The notes beneath the pieces are model-generated. The model was not told the DNA's origin and ran no database searches. It saw nothing but the letters and a program-made list of their open reading frames with translations. A stretch of 64,000 nt of DNA from Spirosoma aerolatum (GTDB taxonomy: Bacteria > Bacteroidota > Bacteroidia > Cytophagales > Spirosomataceae), in NCBI RefSeq assembly GCF_002056795.1, contig NZ_CP020104.1, positions 2,057,001 to 2,121,000 of the forward strand. The letters are read 5' to 3'. Both the position numbers and the translations under genes were made by a program. Position 1 is the first letter of the stretch. Every line of letters starts with the position of its first letter. Below, one piece after another: positions 63,469-64,000 of the stretch.

Positions 63469-64000
63469 ATGAAACGAAATATCAGCTCATTCGTCGTTTT
63501 TGTCCTGGTAAGTTACCTGATGAGTAGTCAGGTGGGCTTTGGGCAGAAGAAACCGAATTCAGCGGATGGATTAACGTACATTGACCCAACTATTGGCAAT
63601 GTGGCCCCCCTGCTGAACAGCAATCGGCCGGTGGTTCATTTGCCTAATCAGATGGTCCGCATCTACCCCAAACGCCAGGACCATCTCGACATGCAGATCA
63701 CGGATTTTCCGATGCTTTCGCAGAACGTCATTACGCCCCAACTGATTTTTGCGATCAAACCGTACTCCGGTGCGTTGGCCGATACGGGCTGGTACCGACG
63801 CCTGACCTACGATCACGATTTTGAAACGGTTCACCCCTGGTATTACTCAGTCCGGCTCACCGACGATAACATCCTGACCGAATTTACACCGGGCGCCCGC
63901 ACAGGTATTTATCGGTTTACTTTCCCGCCTGGCGTGAAAAAGCACCTGCTTTTATCCCACTATTACGCCAACGGCAAATACGACTTTCAGAATGGGAATG
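63469..64000 (+). CDS. Glycoside hydrolase family 92 alpha-mannosidase (partial, runs off window)
   Basis: The first 177 residues of a secreted enzyme. Signal peptide MKRNISSFVVFVLVSYLMSS is followed by DGLTYIDPTIGNVAPLLNSN, the typical GH92 N-terminus, and by VRLTDDNILTEFTPGARTGI and YRFTFPPGVKKHLLLSH. GH92 enzymes are calcium-dependent exo-alpha-mannosidases; the catalytic residues lie beyond the window. Placed right after SusC/SusD it suggests that this locus uses an alpha-mannan or N-glycan. The gene continues to the right of the window edge. Confidence 0.82.
   Translation, partial: MKRNISSFVVFVLVSYLMSSQVGFGQKKPNSADGLTYIDPTIGNVAPLLNSNRPVVHLPNQMVRIYPKRQDHLDMQITDFPMLSQNVITPQLIFAIKPYSGALADTGWYRRLTYDHDFETVHPWYYSVRLTDDNILTEFTPGARTGIYRFTFPPGVKKHLLLSHYYANGKYDFQNGN

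Overview
The window looks like chromosomal DNA of a Bacteroidota bacterium, most likely order Cytophagales and close to Spirosoma. The signs are a SusC/SusD pair driven by an ECF sigma/FecR module, a Bacteroidota-type TssD tube protein, a 7TMR-DISM sensor kinase, DUF4476 and LGFP-repeat secreted proteins, many lipoproteins, and almost no Shine-Dalgarno sequences. Genus placement is inference. No rRNA, tRNA or CRISPR array was seen.

Layout. 1-2134 (minus): a partial GNAT acetyltransferase, a Uma2-type nuclease, a second GNAT, and a DUF2442 gene beside a DUF4160 gene broken by an amber codon. 2164-15184 (minus): the most striking block, four consecutive TldD/TldE(PmbA) metallopeptidase pairs. 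Every TldD has a twin-arginine signal and an HEXXXH motif; no TldE partner has a signal peptide. Long palindromes lie inside several pairs. 15410-22034: small hypotheticals, a lipoprotein, a membrane protein, an ATP-grasp protein, a DinB-like protein, two esterases and a GH16 beta-glucanase.

22170-27633 (plus): two unrecognised proteins flanking a degenerate subtilase-like protein, then a multi-pass membrane protein, a NarL-type histidine kinase and a LuxR-type response regulator. A second, 7TMR-DISM kinase with a very similar phosphoacceptor helix faces them (27950-29836). 30127-36428: a series of secreted proteins and lipoproteins interrupted by an IS982-family insertion sequence and ending with an orphan T6SS tube protein. 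36850-45821: sufB alone, a DoxX protein with two small acidic proteins, an alpha/beta hydrolase, an M23 peptidase, a kelch lipoprotein, a POT peptide transporter and an ECF sigma factor.

46000-50964 (minus): a C2/C3 hydroxyacid module in which an LctP-type permease, a frameshifted sugar-phosphate isomerase/epimerase, a D-2-hydroxyacid dehydrogenase and a glycerate kinase could take up glycolate, lactate or glycerate and feed it to glycolysis. 51278-55869 (minus): a Tat-exported glycoside hydrolase with a GH42-type trimerisation domain, and a GMC dehydrogenase with its Tat-signal small subunit. 56389-64000 (plus): a polysaccharide utilisation locus made of ECF sigma, FecR anti-sigma, SusC, SusD and the start of a GH92 alpha-mannosidase.

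Two families of long intergenic palindromes recur: an AGGAG(C/T)GAG type inside operons, and a GTCAT-CCGACGAAGGA type whose arms differ between copies yet pair perfectly within each copy. All function calls come from reading motifs; no database search was run.
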